Of a DNA stretch of 64,000 nucleotides, positions 35,131 to 44,080 are shown in pieces. Made by a program: the position numbers and the translations under genes. Source of the stretch: Alphaproteobacteria bacterium (GTDB lineage Bacteria; Pseudomonadota; Alphaproteobacteria; JAVJVX01); assembly GCA_040220875.1 (NCBI GenBank), contig JAVJVX010000005.1:457665-521664 (forward strand), in the 5' to 3' direction. Positions within the stretch are counted from its first letter, which is position 1. Each line of letters starts with the position of its first letter. The notes beneath the pieces were generated by a model that was given only the letters and a program-made list of their open reading frames with translations, was not told where the DNA came from and did not search any database.

Positions 35131-38016
35131 CTAGAAGACGAGGCGCAGCGTGGCCGTCGCACGGTGGCTGAGGAACTTTTCCTCGACCGTCGCATCGTAG
35201 CCGACCGAAAAAGATGACCAGGTCGTTCGATATTCGCCAAGAAAACCAAGATTGATCGAATTTTCCTCGATCTCATCGCTCGCGTTGCGGAAACTTTCCC
35301 CGGTATCCACGAAGGTCGCCGTCACCGTTGTCGGATCTGTATTGAATTCGCGCGACCACTTGGTATGGATGCCCGTGACCAGCGCGCCGATCCCTGTCCG
35401 GGTCAGATAATCGACATCGAGCCCCAATGTGGACCGCAGCGAGTCGGTATCCCTGTCAGACAGCCTGAGATCAACGATACCGCCGCCATCTTCTGTGTAA
35501 CCATCCTCGTCAAGCGTGAGATATGAGATGCCCGCGCGGGGCGTCACGATCAATCCCAACGCGCCAAGCTGGGCGCCCATCTCGACATTGCCGCCAAATT
35601 GCATGCCGTCCCAGTCGCCGCGATTGTTGCGCAGTTCGGTCCCGAGCACGACATTCCGCTCGCTCTCGTACCGATTGAGCCCCCCATGGCCGAGCATGTT
35701 GACGAAGAAGCTCCCTTTCTCCCATGTGGCGTACAGACTGCCGACGGTGCTGCTGATCGTGGACGGGTCGTCGATGGTGCGGTTCTCGGTATATTCCGTC
35801 CAGGCCTGGGTCACCCCGAAACCGAGCGCCACGCGGCGCGAAATCTCCTTGTCGAGGCCAGTGGCCACGCCCACGGTATTGATCTTGTAACCGGCCTGCG
35901 TCGCTGTCTTGCGCTGGCGCCCCGTCTCGCCGAGGATCTGGACCCACGGTCCGTTGGTCGCCCGACGTCCGAACCAGTTCTGACGTTTTGTATGGCGGAT
36001 GGCGTCGAGGCGATTGACGATCACCGAGCTCGACAGATCGGTCATCTGTATCGCGGCCCGGCGCGTCGCGCTGCTGGTATCGGGCAGGAACTGCGTGAAG
36101 GCCTCGAAGAATTCTCCCTCGGTGGGGATGCTGGCGAAGATGGAACCCAGGGTCGCGTCCTGGCTCAGCGTATTGAGAAGCGGGTTGAGCGCCGCCGTCT
36201 GATTACCCGTGAGACCCAGCTCCGCCGCCGTCTTGAGGCTCAGATCCGCCTCGATGTCGGTTCCGCCGACGACGGAAAAATCCACGTTGTAAAGGAACGG
36301 GAGCTGATCGAAGACGATCCCCGAAAGCCCGGCCGGCGCGGTCAGGGTGCCTGCTTCGACGATGGAAAACGTGGCGTCGGTCGTCAGGATTTGATCCAAT
36401 GACAGCCGGACAGTCGCGCCCGATGCGATCGATGTCGTGCCCGTCGTCGCGATCCGCGCCACGGCCGGGGCGTCCGCGTCGAGCTCTATATTGATCGCGG
36501 ACGCCGCATCGAAGCTTGCCGTCGTGGCCTCGATCCGGTCGGCCTGGCCCAGACTGATGGTGCCGCCGGAAACGACGACATCGAGTGTGCCGCCGCCATT
36601 GGTGATGCCGCCAAACAGGTCGGTGCCGCTGCCGATAGTGACCGTGTCCGCGCCCGCGCCGGTCAGGATACTGCCGGTAATGAAGGTCTGGCGGCCCTCC
36701 ACCGAGGAAAGTGTCTGGGTCAGCGTGTCATCGCCATCGCCCAGAACAATGTGCCCCGTGATCTGGCCGGTATTGGTGATGGTGGCCGCCGTGGCCGAAC
36801 CGCCGAGATTGATCGCCGTCGCCGTGCCGGTACTGTCTTCGGCAATGGTTGCGGTAATGAAGCCTGAATTGGTGATCGTACCGATGGTCCCGCCGGGGCT
36901 CGAGATCGCCGTCGCATTCGTCGCATCCCCCCGCGCGGTGGCGCTGATCACACCGTCCGCCTGGTTGAGGATGGTGTTGACACCGCCCGCCTCGATAACG
37001 ATCGCCACGGCGTCGCCGCCCGTCACCGGATCATCGGTCGTCGTGTCTTCGACCAGGCCTTGCGTCGTGGCGCTGATAAGCTGGGTGTTCGAGATGGTCG
37101 GCAAGACCACGTTGGAGCCGATCGAGATCGCGGTCGCGTCCGCATCAACGGCCGTGGCCGTGATCTCTTCCTCGTTGCGGATGCCGCCCGTGATGGTTGT
37201 GGTGAAGGGCGCGACCCCTTCGATCCGGATCGCGGTCGAACTGACCCCCTGATCGCCGCCCTGGCTGGTGATGCTACCCCGGTTCAGGATGCCGAAGCCC
37301 GAGCCGGCGACGGCGCCGATGGTAATATCGTCAGCCCCCCCCGAATCGACCGAGGGGGCAATAAGGATGGTCGGGGCGGAGCCGCGCGTGATGATCGACC
37401 CGGCGATGGGGGTGCTGGCGTCGCCCACCGGCCCGTCATTGAAGATGCCCCCCGCGATATTGCCGCCGATCGCGAGAGCCGTGCCGCCCGCAACGGCATT
37501 CTGGGTCCTGTTCCCGTCGGCGTCGAAAAGCGCCGCAACGCCCGTGCTGATCGAGCCGCCGTTGAAGATCCGCCCGGTCATATCGCCTTCGATGCGCACG
37601 GCCACATTGTTCGCGGCCGTCGTCAGGATCGTACCTTCATTCTCGAGATTGCCGGCGATCGACACGGCTGTCGGCACCAGCACCGCCACCGCGTTGTTAA
37701 TGCCGCGGTTGATGATATTGCCGTTATTGGTCACATCATTGGCGGAATCGATCGTGACTGCCGCTGCGTTGCTGAGCGTCACATCTACCGAACCGGTATT
37801 GGTGATCAAGATATCGCCCGGCCCCGTACCATCCCCCACGGTGGTGCTTTGGGGGGAGGAGGTCAGCGCGCTGATGGTCTGATCGCCCGCCATGGCGCCG
37901 GCGGCGGCGAGCCAGGCTGCGATGGCGAGGAGCGATGCCGTCGCCTTGGCAGGCGTCTTCGGGCGGCGTGCGGCGGCCAGCGCCTGAAACCGGGACGGGG
38001 AGAGAATTTTCGGCAT
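35131..38016 (-). CDS. Autotransporter (type Va secretion) outer membrane protein
   Basis: A 961-residue surface protein. A signal peptide ends near residue 43 (ATASLLAIAAWLAAAGAMAG). The passenger (about 45-660) is rich in Thr, Gly, Ala, Asn and Ile, with recurring IxNxGxI strands such as ITNTGQITGHI and LGDGDDTLTQTL, consistent with a beta-helix. The C-terminal 280 residues form the 12-strand autotransporter barrel (NWFGRRATNGPWVQILGETG, then ATGLDKEISRRVALGFGVTQ). It ends in RLVF, with the terminal Phe recognised by the BAM complex. No protease or adhesin domain is identified. It is probably monocistronic. Confidence 0.9.
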   Translation of the reverse strand: MPKILSPSRFQALAAARRPKTPAKATASLLAIAAWLAAAGAMAGDQTISALTSSPQSTTVGDGTGPGDILITNTGSVDVTLSNAAAVTIDSANDVTNNGNIINRGINNAVAVLVPTAVSIAGNLENEGTILTTAANNVAVRIEGDMTGRIFNGGSISTGVAALFDADGNRTQNAVAGGTALAIGGNIAGGIFNDGPVGDASTPIAGSIITRGSAPTILIAPSVDSGGADDITIGAVAGSGFGILNRGSITSQGGDQGVSSTAIRIEGVAPFTTTITGGIRNEEEITATAVDADATAISIGSNVVLPTISNTQLISATTQGLVEDTTTDDPVTGGDAVAIVIEAGGVNTILNQADGVISATARGDATNATAISSPGGTIGTITNSGFITATIAEDSTGTATAINLGGSATAATITNTGQITGHIVLGDGDDTLTQTLSSVEGRQTFITGSILTGAGADTVTIGSGTDLFGGITNGGGTLDVVVSGGTISLGQADRIEATTASFDAASAINIELDADAPAVARIATTGTTSIASGATVRLSLDQILTTDATFSIVEAGTLTAPAGLSGIVFDQLPFLYNVDFSVVGGTDIEADLSLKTAAELGLTGNQTAALNPLLNTLSQDATLGSIFASIPTEGEFFEAFTQFLPDTSSATRRAAIQMTDLSSSVIVNRLDAIRHTKRQNWFGRRATNGPWVQILGETGRQRKTATQAGYKINTVGVATGLDKEISRRVALGFGVTQAWTEYTENRTIDDPSTISSTVGSLYATWEKGSFFVNMLGHGGLNRYESERNVVLGTELRNNRGDWDGMQFGGNVEMGAQLGALGLIVTPRAGISYLTLDEDGYTEDGGGIVDLRLSDRDTDSLRSTLGLDVDYLTRTGIGALVTGIHTKWSREFNTDPTTVTATFVDTGESFRNASDEIEENSINLGFLGEYRTTWSSFSVGYDATVEEKFLSHRATATLRLVF

Positions 38017-38342
38017 CTACGCCTTCAGATCGGATCTCGGCGGCAGGTCTCCCGCATCGGGCCGTCCACTCTCGGCCCGCGCCGAAGCCAGAGGGCGGTT
38101 TACCGCTAAATCCATCAATAATCGATCTTTTTTTTGGCTCGCGCGGGTGCTAGGGGGGAGGCACGAATGTCCTACCCCCTTTGGGGAGGCGAAACCGGAC
38201 CCCCCGTGCCTTTATCGCCCGACGGCCGCCCCGCACAACCAGTCGAAGCGAGGGGCGGGAGCCAGAGGGGGCGGCGACCAGGGGCGGCACGGCCCCGGCC
38301 CGGGCGCCCTTCGGCCAGTCCCGCCCGGCCAGTCCCGCCCGG
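38017..38342. other. Intergenic region between autotransporter and EF-hand gene
   Basis: These 326 bases should hold the autotransporter promoter on the minus strand, near 38017-38140, where an AT-rich stretch with a run of eight T occurs (38130-38137). The rest is GC-rich, and a 14-bp tandem repeat begins at 38313. I see no gene. Confidence 0.5.
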
Positions 38343-38354
38343 TCAGTCCCGCCC
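38313..38354. repeat. Three tandem 14-bp repeats at the end of the EF-hand gene
   Basis: GGCCAGTCCCGCCC occurs at 38313 and 38327, and a one-base variant (GGTCAGTCCCGCCC) at 38341. The copy at 38341 supplies the stop codon and last codons of the EF-hand gene on the minus strand. The other two lie downstream of it. Confidence 0.92.
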
Positions 38355-38750
38355 GGGCATCCGGTGCTGGCGATGATGCGCCCGCATTTCAGACCGGGTC
38401 AGCGTTCCGCTGTTGTCCGAATCGGCCTTGGCGAACATGTCGGCGATTCGCGCCTGCCATTCCGCCTTCGAGACGGTCCCGTCGCCATTCGTGTCCATGG
38501 CGTCGAAATGAGCCTCGCGTGCCGCCACCATCTCTTCAAGGCTCAGCACGCCATCACCATCGCCATCGGCACGCTCGAACATCTTACCGTGATGATCCGG
38601 GCCGCGTTCGCCGTGCTCACTTGCGCCGGCCGGGCGGCTTGCGATCGACAGCATCAGCGCGCCCCCCGCCAACAGGATCACGATCAGGATCATTCTCTCG
38701 CTCAAAAGACGCCGTTTTACGTCGTCCAGGGGAAATCTTCGGCAGATCAT
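38343..38750 (-). CDS. Secreted EF-hand calcium-binding protein
   Basis: A 135-residue protein with an N-terminal hydrophobic signal (MILIVILLAGGALMLSIASR) preceded by a basic segment. Three EF-hand loops follow: DGDGDGVLSLEE, DTNGDGTVSKAE and DSDNSGTLTRSE. All have the expected acidic and Gly positions. The mature N-terminus is His-rich (EHGERGPDHHGK) and the end is HHRQHR, which may add metal binding. An alternative start at 38693 would remove the basic N-terminal region, and neither start has a clear ribosome binding site. The function is unknown; calcium sensing or buffering in the periplasm is likely. Confidence 0.82.
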   Translation of the reverse strand: MICRRFPLDDVKRRLLSERMILIVILLAGGALMLSIASRPAGASEHGERGPDHHGKMFERADGDGDGVLSLEEMVAAREAHFDAMDTNGDGTVSKAEWQARIADMFAKADSDNSGTLTRSEMRAHHRQHRMPGRD

Positions 38751-38908
38751 CGGTTCGCTCCATCTTGGTTTTCGATCTGATTCCTGATTCAGAAGGTCAG
38801 GCCGTACAAAATCAGTTTACCGCGATGTTGGCGCGGGCGCCTTGATCTGTTGCAGCCGGCTGAAAATGCCCGGCCTGCCCGGGCGTGGGGAGCGGGCGCA
38901 CAAGAAGG

Positions 38909-38932
38909 GGCCCGGATCTGAGGATCCGGGCC
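38909..38932 (-). terminator. Hairpin downstream of the intradiol dioxygenase gene
   Basis: GGCCCGGATC (38909-38918) and GATCCGGGCC (38923-38932) form a perfect 10-bp stem with a 4-base loop. Read leftward it is followed by CCTTCTTGTG, a T-rich but interrupted tract. It lies 40 bases past the stop codon at 38973. Confidence 0.7.
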
Positions 38933-38972
38933 GTGAGGGTCGGGAAACGGAATACGGGTCGCGGGGGCGACG

Positions 38973-39860
38973 TTATTCGGCCGCCACCTTTTCGTGGACC
39001 GCCTCGCGGATCACAAAATCGTACGACACCTCGTAGAAAGGCTTATCGAGGCCCCGGCGCTTGAGGTCGGCCTCGCTGTCCCTGAATTGCGGGTCGATAA
39101 TGGCCTTCTTGACCGAGAAGGTGGTGTCGGAATCGATGTATTTCGCGCCCTCGACATAGACCATCGTGGTCAGACGCTCGTGGCCCGGCGCATGGATCTT
39201 GAAATGGATATGCGCCGGCCGCCAGGTATGGCGACCCAGCGCGCGCAGGACTTCGCCACTGGGCCCCGAAGCCGGCACGTTGTAGCCGAGCGGCACCACA
39301 GTCTCGAAGGCGTAGCGGCCCTCGTCATCGGTGACAAACAGGCCGCGGAAATTCCCCGGTTCCTGATCCGGATCCTGAACATCATAGAAGCCCTTGGAAT
39401 CGGGCTGCCAGACGTCCACCGTCGCGTTCGCGAGAGGTTTGCCCTTCTCGTCCAGCACGCGCCCCTCCATGAAAAGCGCGTCGCCGTCAGGATCGACACC
39501 GATGCACTCGCCCATCTTGCGCTTGGGCGGATCGGGCACGTAGAGCGGCCCTTCCAGGTTGGTTTCCGTGGCGCCCTTGCGGTCCTGGTCGTGGATCAGC
39601 TCGACCAGTTCGGAGATGCCAAGCAGGTCCGTCATCATGTGAGTCTCGCCGTCCGGCATTTCCTGATGCGGCCGCGCGATCGCGTTGATCAGGCCGCGGG
39701 CGGCGTGAAGCTCTCCCGACGTGAGCTTCACTTCCCGCACGAAATCGTGCAGATGGCGGATGAGACTTTCGTATATCTCGAAGTGGCGCGGATCGGCGAC
39801 CTTGGGATCCGCATGCTCGATGACAGCCCGTGTGATGTTGTCCAAATCTATATTGCGCAT
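38973..39860 (-). CDS. Intradiol ring-cleavage dioxygenase (catechol/hydroxyquinol 1,2-dioxygenase type)
   Basis: Cleaves a catechol-type ring between the hydroxyls using non-heme Fe(III). The 295-residue protein has the N-terminal dimerisation helices of the catechol dioxygenase group (IRHLHDFVREVKLTSGE). LVELIHDQDRKGATETNLEG, ATVDVWQPDSKGFYDVQDPD (first Tyr ligand) and ETVVPLGYNVPASGPSG (second Tyr) follow, then RPAHIHFKIHAPGHERLTTM (two His ligands). All four iron ligands are present. The ATG at 39860 has a GAGGAA ribosome binding site. YDVQ is often seen in hydroxyquinol enzymes, but catechol cannot be excluded. No downstream muconate or maleylacetate genes lie here. Confidence 0.88.
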   Translation of the reverse strand: MRNIDLDNITRAVIEHADPKVADPRHFEIYESLIRHLHDFVREVKLTSGELHAARGLINAIARPHQEMPDGETHMMTDLLGISELVELIHDQDRKGATETNLEGPLYVPDPPKRKMGECIGVDPDGDALFMEGRVLDEKGKPLANATVDVWQPDSKGFYDVQDPDQEPGNFRGLFVTDDEGRYAFETVVPLGYNVPASGPSGEVLRALGRHTWRPAHIHFKIHAPGHERLTTMVYVEGAKYIDSDTTFSVKKAIIDPQFRDSEADLKRRGLDKPFYEVSYDFVIREAVHEKVAAE

Positions 39861-40103
39861 TGTTTCCTCACTCTTGTGTTCCCTGTCCCGAATTCCGCAA
39901 CCTGCGCCCTTTCGTCGGCGTCGGCTTTTCCGGGCGGTGCGCCGCCCGGATGCCGGGCGCTCGATCACCCGTCGGTCGCAGCAGCACGCCCTGACAAGCA
40001 CGCCCTGGCAGCCGACGTATTCTAGCATACCAGTTGTAAAATCCAGCCCTCTTAATAGCGTTATTTGCCGGGGGAAATCGGCGAAACCAGGGGGCCGTCA
40101 CAG

Positions 40104-40127
40104 ACATGTGAATTTTCATTCATATGT
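40104..40127. promoter_or_regulatory. Inverted repeat upstream of arsR-pst, candidate ArsR operator
   Basis: ACATGTGAAT and ATTCATATGT pair at 9 of 10 positions around a TTTC spacer. The AT-rich dyad with ATTCA half-sites lies about 20 bases before the GTG start and resembles ArsR/SmtB operators. Confidence 0.5.
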
Positions 40128-40147
40128 TGCCGCCCTAGTTTTGTCCG

Positions 40148-40507
40148 GTGAACGGAACAGACATTCCAAAACCATCCCCCCTCGAGACCACCGACGCCGC
40201 GGACTGCGCCCAACGGCTCCGGGTCGTCGCTGATTCCCGCCGGTTCGCCATCCTGCGCCACCTCGCGAGAAAGCCGCGCCCGGTGAGCGATCTGGCGCGG
40301 GCGGTCGGGATCGAGCGCTCCCTGCTGTCCCATCACCTGAGGATCCTTCGCGAGGCCGGCCTCGTCAGCACCGAGCGCAATGGCAAAACCATCGTCTACA
40401 GCCTGGTCCCCGGACTCACGCGCGGCCCGGCTGGCGGCGGCGCGCCGGACCGGCTCGAGTTCGGCTGCTGCAGCCTCCATTTCGACCGGAAGGAAGATTG
40501 GTCATGA
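40148..40507 (+). CDS. ArsR-family winged-helix transcriptional regulator
   Basis: A 119-residue regulator. The winged helix-turn-helix spans about 20-90: LRVVADSRRFAILRHLARKP, VSDLARAVGIERSLLSHHLR and GLVSTERNGKTIVYSLVPG. The C-terminus carries a vicinal cysteine pair in FGCCSLHF, with another Cys at residue 20 (DAADCAQRL). These could bind a thiophilic ion such as arsenite, although the classical CVC motif in the recognition helix is absent. The GTG at 40148 is the only start that keeps the whole domain. The stop overlaps the pstS ATG (ATGA), so it is co-expressed with and probably controls the pst genes. Confidence 0.85.
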   Translation: MNGTDIPKPSPLETTDAADCAQRLRVVADSRRFAILRHLARKPRPVSDLARAVGIERSLLSHHLRILREAGLVSTERNGKTIVYSLVPGLTRGPAGGGAPDRLEFGCCSLHFDRKEDWS

Positions 40508-41379
40508 CGAGGATATCGTTTCCGGGTCTTGCAACGCCACCTCTTGCCTTGCTGCTTCTGCTGGCGCTTGGGCTGCAGGGCTGCGGCGATGGGGAGACGG
40601 ATGTCTCAGATGGTTCGCCCGCGCCACGGACCCGTGTGACATTGACGGGCTCGAGCACCATGGCGCCTGTTGTGCTGGAGATCGCGAAAGGTTTCGAGGC
40701 TCGAAATCCGGCCATCCGGATCGACGTGCAGACCGGCGGATCGGGCCGGGGCATCCGGGACGCCCGTACGGGGACAGCCGATATCGGTATGGCCAGCCGC
40801 GAACTGAAGCCGGGGGAGGACGGACTTCGCACCATTCCCCTCGCGCGCGACGGGCTCGCGTTCATCACCCATGCGAGCAATCCCGTGAAAAACCTGACTC
40901 GCGAACAGATACGGCGCATCTATCTGGGCGAGACTGGCAACTGGCGCGACGTCGGTGGCCCGGACCAGGTGATCGTGCTGGTCCACAAGGCCGAAGGCCG
41001 CGGAACGCTCGACATGTTTCTCACATATTTCGAACTGGACAACACCGAAATCAAACCCGACGTCATAGTGGGTGACAACGCGCAAGGCATAAAGACGGTT
41101 GCCGGGAGTGCCGGGGCCATCGGCTATGTTTCGCTCGGCCCGGCCCAAGCGGCGGCCGAGGAAGGCACGGCCATTCGGCTGCTCGATTTCGACGGCCGTA
41201 CGCCCACCCTGACCGGCATCGAGCGGGGCGAGTACCCGGTGTCGCGCAATCTCAATTTCATCCTCGGGAAAGATCCCGAAGGTGCGGTGAAGGACTTCAT
41301 CGGTTTCGCGCTGTCGGAAGACTCGCAGGCCGTGATCAGGTCCTTTTCATTCAGCCCGGTCGCCAGTCCCCTGTCGTGA
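40504..41379 (+). CDS. pstS: Phosphate ABC transporter substrate-binding lipoprotein (PstS)
   Basis: Captures phosphate in the periplasm for the PstCAB permease. The 291-residue protein has a lipoprotein signal (LALLLLLALGLQGCGDG, Cys near residue 28). The PBP fold includes TLTGSSTMAPVVLEIAKGF and VQTGGSGRGIRDARTGTADI (anion-binding Ser/Gly loops). DIGMASRELKPGE, LTREQIRRIYLGETGNWRDV and GTLDMFLTYFELD also fit the family. The ATG at 40504 overlaps the arsR stop, with GGAAG as ribosome binding site. Arsenate is a structural analogue of phosphate, so an arsenic link through ArsR is plausible but unproven. Confidence 0.9.
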   Translation: MTRISFPGLATPPLALLLLLALGLQGCGDGETDVSDGSPAPRTRVTLTGSSTMAPVVLEIAKGFEARNPAIRIDVQTGGSGRGIRDARTGTADIGMASRELKPGEDGLRTIPLARDGLAFITHASNPVKNLTREQIRRIYLGETGNWRDVGGPDQVIVLVHKAEGRGTLDMFLTYFELDNTEIKPDVIVGDNAQGIKTVAGSAGAIGYVSLGPAQAAAEEGTAIRLLDFDGRTPTLTGIERGEYPVSRNLNFILGKDPEGAVKDFIGFALSEDSQAVIRSFSFSPVASPLS

Positions 41380-42248
41380 CCCGGATTGTCTCCGGCCGAG
41401 CGCGGCCGATGACCACCGTCGCCGACCTGCTGCTCCGTGGCGGTGCGAGGCTTGCGGTCCTGACCAGCGCCCTGACACTCGTCATGATCCTGGCCTTTAT
41501 CGCTTATGCCAGCTGGCCGGCACTGGCGGAGATCGGGGTCTGGCGTTTTGTCAGTGATGGCGGATGGCATCCGCTGGCGGGCCGGTACGACATGGCACCC
41601 ATGATCGTCGGCACGCTCCTCGCCGCGGCCGGCGCGATGGTCCTGGCCGGGCCGCTCGGTCTGCTCGCGGCCGTGTTTCGGCGATTTTACGCCCCGCGCT
41701 GGCTGGCCGGAGGGTTCCGGCGGGTGGTTTTCATCCTTGCCGCGCTGCCGTCGGTTGTCTTCGGCCTCTGGGCGCTCACCGTCATCGTGCCCCTGATCGC
41801 CGCCCTCTCGCCGCCCGGCCCCAGCCTGCTGGCCGCCGCCCTCGTCCTGGCGATCATGGTGCTGCCCACAGTCGCGATCACGGCCGATGCGGCGCTCGGC
41901 GGCGTGCCACCGGAACAGATCGACGGCGCGCTCACACTCGGAGCGGACCGGGCCGACCTGATCTGGCGCACGGCGGTGCCGGCGGCGCGGCGCGGTATCG
42001 GCGGCGGCCTCCTTCTGGCCGCCGGGCGTGCCTTTGGCGAGACCATGGCCGTCGTCATGGTCGCCGGCAACATCGTGCAAATACCTGACAGCGTTTTTGC
42101 GCCGGTTCGGACTCTCACGGCCAACATCGCGCTGGAGATGGGCTACGCGACAGAAGCCCATCGCGCCACTCTTTTTGTGAGCGCACTTGTCCTGGTGCTG
42201 CTGGTGCTGGCAACGGCGGCGGCGATTTCCTTGAAAAGGAAAAGCTGA
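41376..42248 (+). CDS. pstC: Phosphate ABC transporter permease PstC
   Basis: One of two membrane subunits of the Pst transporter, 290 residues with six predicted helices (the first at about 24-46, TSALTLVMILAFIAYASWPA). PstC features include PMIVGTLLAAAGAMVLAGPL, IAALSPPGPSLLAAALVLAI and the EAA-like loop LGGVPPEQIDGALTLGADRA before the permease-ATPase contact. LAAGRAFGETMAVVMVAGN is the PstC signature. It starts with GTG at 41376 overlapping the pstS stop, and an ATG at 41409 is a possible alternative. It is followed directly by pstA with a 1-base overlap. Confidence 0.92.
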   Translation: MTRIVSGRARPMTTVADLLLRGGARLAVLTSALTLVMILAFIAYASWPALAEIGVWRFVSDGGWHPLAGRYDMAPMIVGTLLAAAGAMVLAGPLGLLAAVFRRFYAPRWLAGGFRRVVFILAALPSVVFGLWALTVIVPLIAALSPPGPSLLAAALVLAIMVLPTVAITADAALGGVPPEQIDGALTLGADRADLIWRTAVPAARRGIGGGLLLAAGRAFGETMAVVMVAGNIVQIPDSVFAPVRTLTANIALEMGYATEAHRATLFVSALVLVLLVLATAAAISLKRKS

Positions 42249-43144
42249 TGACCGCGCGCACCGAAGTACCGGGTGCCCGACTGAACGCGAAGCACGCTTC
42301 GAGCGCCAGACGATTGCGCCGCCTGGCGAGCGCCGGCACCGCCGGGCTCGCCGCCCTTCTGGTGACCGGAGTCTTTCTCTGGATACTGGCAGATATTTCT
42401 CTGGCCGGAGCCAAGGCGCTGTCCTGGTCGTTTCTTCTCGACAGCCCGCGCGATGGCGGGCGCGCCGGCGGGATATATCCCATTCTCGTTTCGACGGCCT
42501 GGCTTATGGCGATCTGCTTCGCCGCCGCCTTTCCGCTTTCCTTTCTCGCCGCCTATTTCCTTGCTCTCGAACTGGATGCGGCGAGCCGGGCCGGGCGACT
42601 GATCCGGCGTTCCCTGGACGGGTTAGCGGCGGTGCCCTCGATCGTGTTCGGCCTCTTCGGCTTGCTGTTTTTTGCCGAGATTCTGAATTTCGGCTTCTCG
42701 ATTCTCTCCGGCGGCCTGACCCTGGCCATCATGGTGTTGCCGTTCATGATACGCACGAGCGAGGCGGCCCTTTCGGATGTGCCGCGCGACCAGCATTTGT
42801 GCGCGGCCGCGCTCAGGCTTGGCCGCTGGACAACCCTGCGCCGCGTCCTGCTCCCCATCGCGCTACCCGGTCTTGTGGCCGGCGTAATTCTGGGGCTCAC
42901 ACGGGCCCTGGCGGAAACGGCGGCGCTCATCTTCACGAGCGGCTATGTCGATCGCCTGCCCGAAAGCATGCTCGATTCGGGCCGTGCGCTGTCGGTCCAT
43001 GTTTACGATCTGGCTCTCAACGTGCCCGGCGGCAACGCTTACGCCTTCGGGACGGCCCTCGTCCTGGTGGTGGCACTTCTGATCCTGTCCCAGGCAGGCC
43101 TGATCCTGGGCGGAACCCGGGCAATCGTGCGTGCCCGACCATGA
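42248..43144 (+). CDS. pstA: Phosphate ABC transporter permease PstA
   Basis: The second membrane subunit, 298 residues with six helices (the first LAALLVTGVFLWILADISLA). Family elements are SFLLDSPRDGGRAGGIYPIL, the EAA-like loop LSDVPRDQHLCAAALRLGRW followed by TTLRRVLLPIALPGLVAGVI, and GLTRALAETAALIFTSGYVD. The ATG overlaps the pstC stop by one base (TGATG). Its own stop overlaps pstB by 4 bases, so stoichiometric co-translation is expected. Confidence 0.93.
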   Translation: MTARTEVPGARLNAKHASSARRLRRLASAGTAGLAALLVTGVFLWILADISLAGAKALSWSFLLDSPRDGGRAGGIYPILVSTAWLMAICFAAAFPLSFLAAYFLALELDAASRAGRLIRRSLDGLAAVPSIVFGLFGLLFFAEILNFGFSILSGGLTLAIMVLPFMIRTSEAALSDVPRDQHLCAAALRLGRWTTLRRVLLPIALPGLVAGVILGLTRALAETAALIFTSGYVDRLPESMLDSGRALSVHVYDLALNVPGGNAYAFGTALVLVVALLILSQAGLILGGTRAIVRARP

Positions 43145-43950
43145 CAGCGATGGCAAGCGGCCTCCCCGCCAACCACCGCCTGCGTTTCGGGACACGGGCA
43201 CTGTCGATTGCCTACGGTGCCCGGACGGCCCTCGCCTCCGTGACCGTCGAGTTGCGCGCCCCCGGCCTGACCGTCATTCTGGGGCCGAGCGGCGCGGGCA
43301 AGACCAGCCTGCTGCACGCGCTGGCGGGGCTGACGCCGCTCGTGCCCGGCTGCCGGCTCGGAGGCGAAATCTGGCTGCTGGAAGCGGCGGGGCGCAGGCT
43401 GACGGGGCCAGCCGCCCTGTCGGCGCGGGCGGGCGTGGTATTCCAGACTCCCACCCCCTTTCCGGCCTCGGTCGCCGACAATCTTCGCATCCCGCTGCGC
43501 CAGCACAGAATGGTGCGCCGGCGCGACATGCAGGCCCGGATCGAGCAGCTCCTCCATGAGGCGGGACTGTTCGAGGAAGTGAAAGATCGGCTGTCGGCGC
43601 CGGCGCGCACGCTCTCCGGCGGACAGCAGCAACGGCTTTGCCTCGCCCGCGCCCTCGCGCTGGAGCCGGAGATCCTGCTGATGGACGAGCCTACGGCTGC
43701 GCTCGACCCGGCGGCGGCGGCCGTGGTCGAAGAGGTGATCCTGCGCCTCGCACGTACCCGCGCTGTGGTGCTGGTCACCCATAACCTGCATCTCGGCCGC
43801 CGGTTGGCGGAGGACGTCCTGTTTCTGTGGCCCCATGAAACAGGGAGCCGGCTGGCCGAGGCCGGGCCGGCGAGCGATTTCTTCGACCGCCCGCGTACGG
43901 CGGAGGCACGCGCCTATCTGGGCGGAACCCGGTTTCCCCGTAACCCGTAG
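43141..43950 (+). CDS. pstB: Phosphate ABC transporter ATP-binding protein PstB
   Basis: The ATPase of the Pst transporter, 269 residues. Walker A is GPSGAGKTSLL near residue 48. The PstB-type Q-loop is VVFQTPTPFPASVADNLRIP, the signature LSGGQQQRLCLARALALEPE, Walker B ILLMDEPTAALDP, and the switch His lies in LVTHNLHLGRRL. The Q-loop TPTPFP and FFDRPRTAEARAYLGG near the end identify PstB rather than another ABC ATPase. The ATG at 43141 makes an ATGA overlap with pstA. No phoU or phoBR gene follows, unlike many pst operons. Confidence 0.93.
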   Translation: MTAMASGLPANHRLRFGTRALSIAYGARTALASVTVELRAPGLTVILGPSGAGKTSLLHALAGLTPLVPGCRLGGEIWLLEAAGRRLTGPAALSARAGVVFQTPTPFPASVADNLRIPLRQHRMVRRRDMQARIEQLLHEAGLFEEVKDRLSAPARTLSGGQQQRLCLARALALEPEILLMDEPTAALDPAAAAVVEEVILRLARTRAVVLVTHNLHLGRRLAEDVLFLWPHETGSRLAEAGPASDFFDRPRTAEARAYLGGTRFPRNP

Positions 43951-44080
43951 CGGCACAGCCGGAAAAAAACCGTGCATATCGCGGGCATGGATTTTAGCAT
44001 GTCCCTACGTGAAATCACTTAGGGCTGTTGCGCGGCATTGCGGCACCGGGAACATTCGGCGCGCAAGGGGAGATGGAATT

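Noticed and set aside
38147..38845. Plus-strand open frames across the EF-hand gene.
   Set aside because: They translate to Pro/Arg/Gly-rich sequence typical of antisense frames in GC-rich DNA and lie opposite clear EF-hand motifs.
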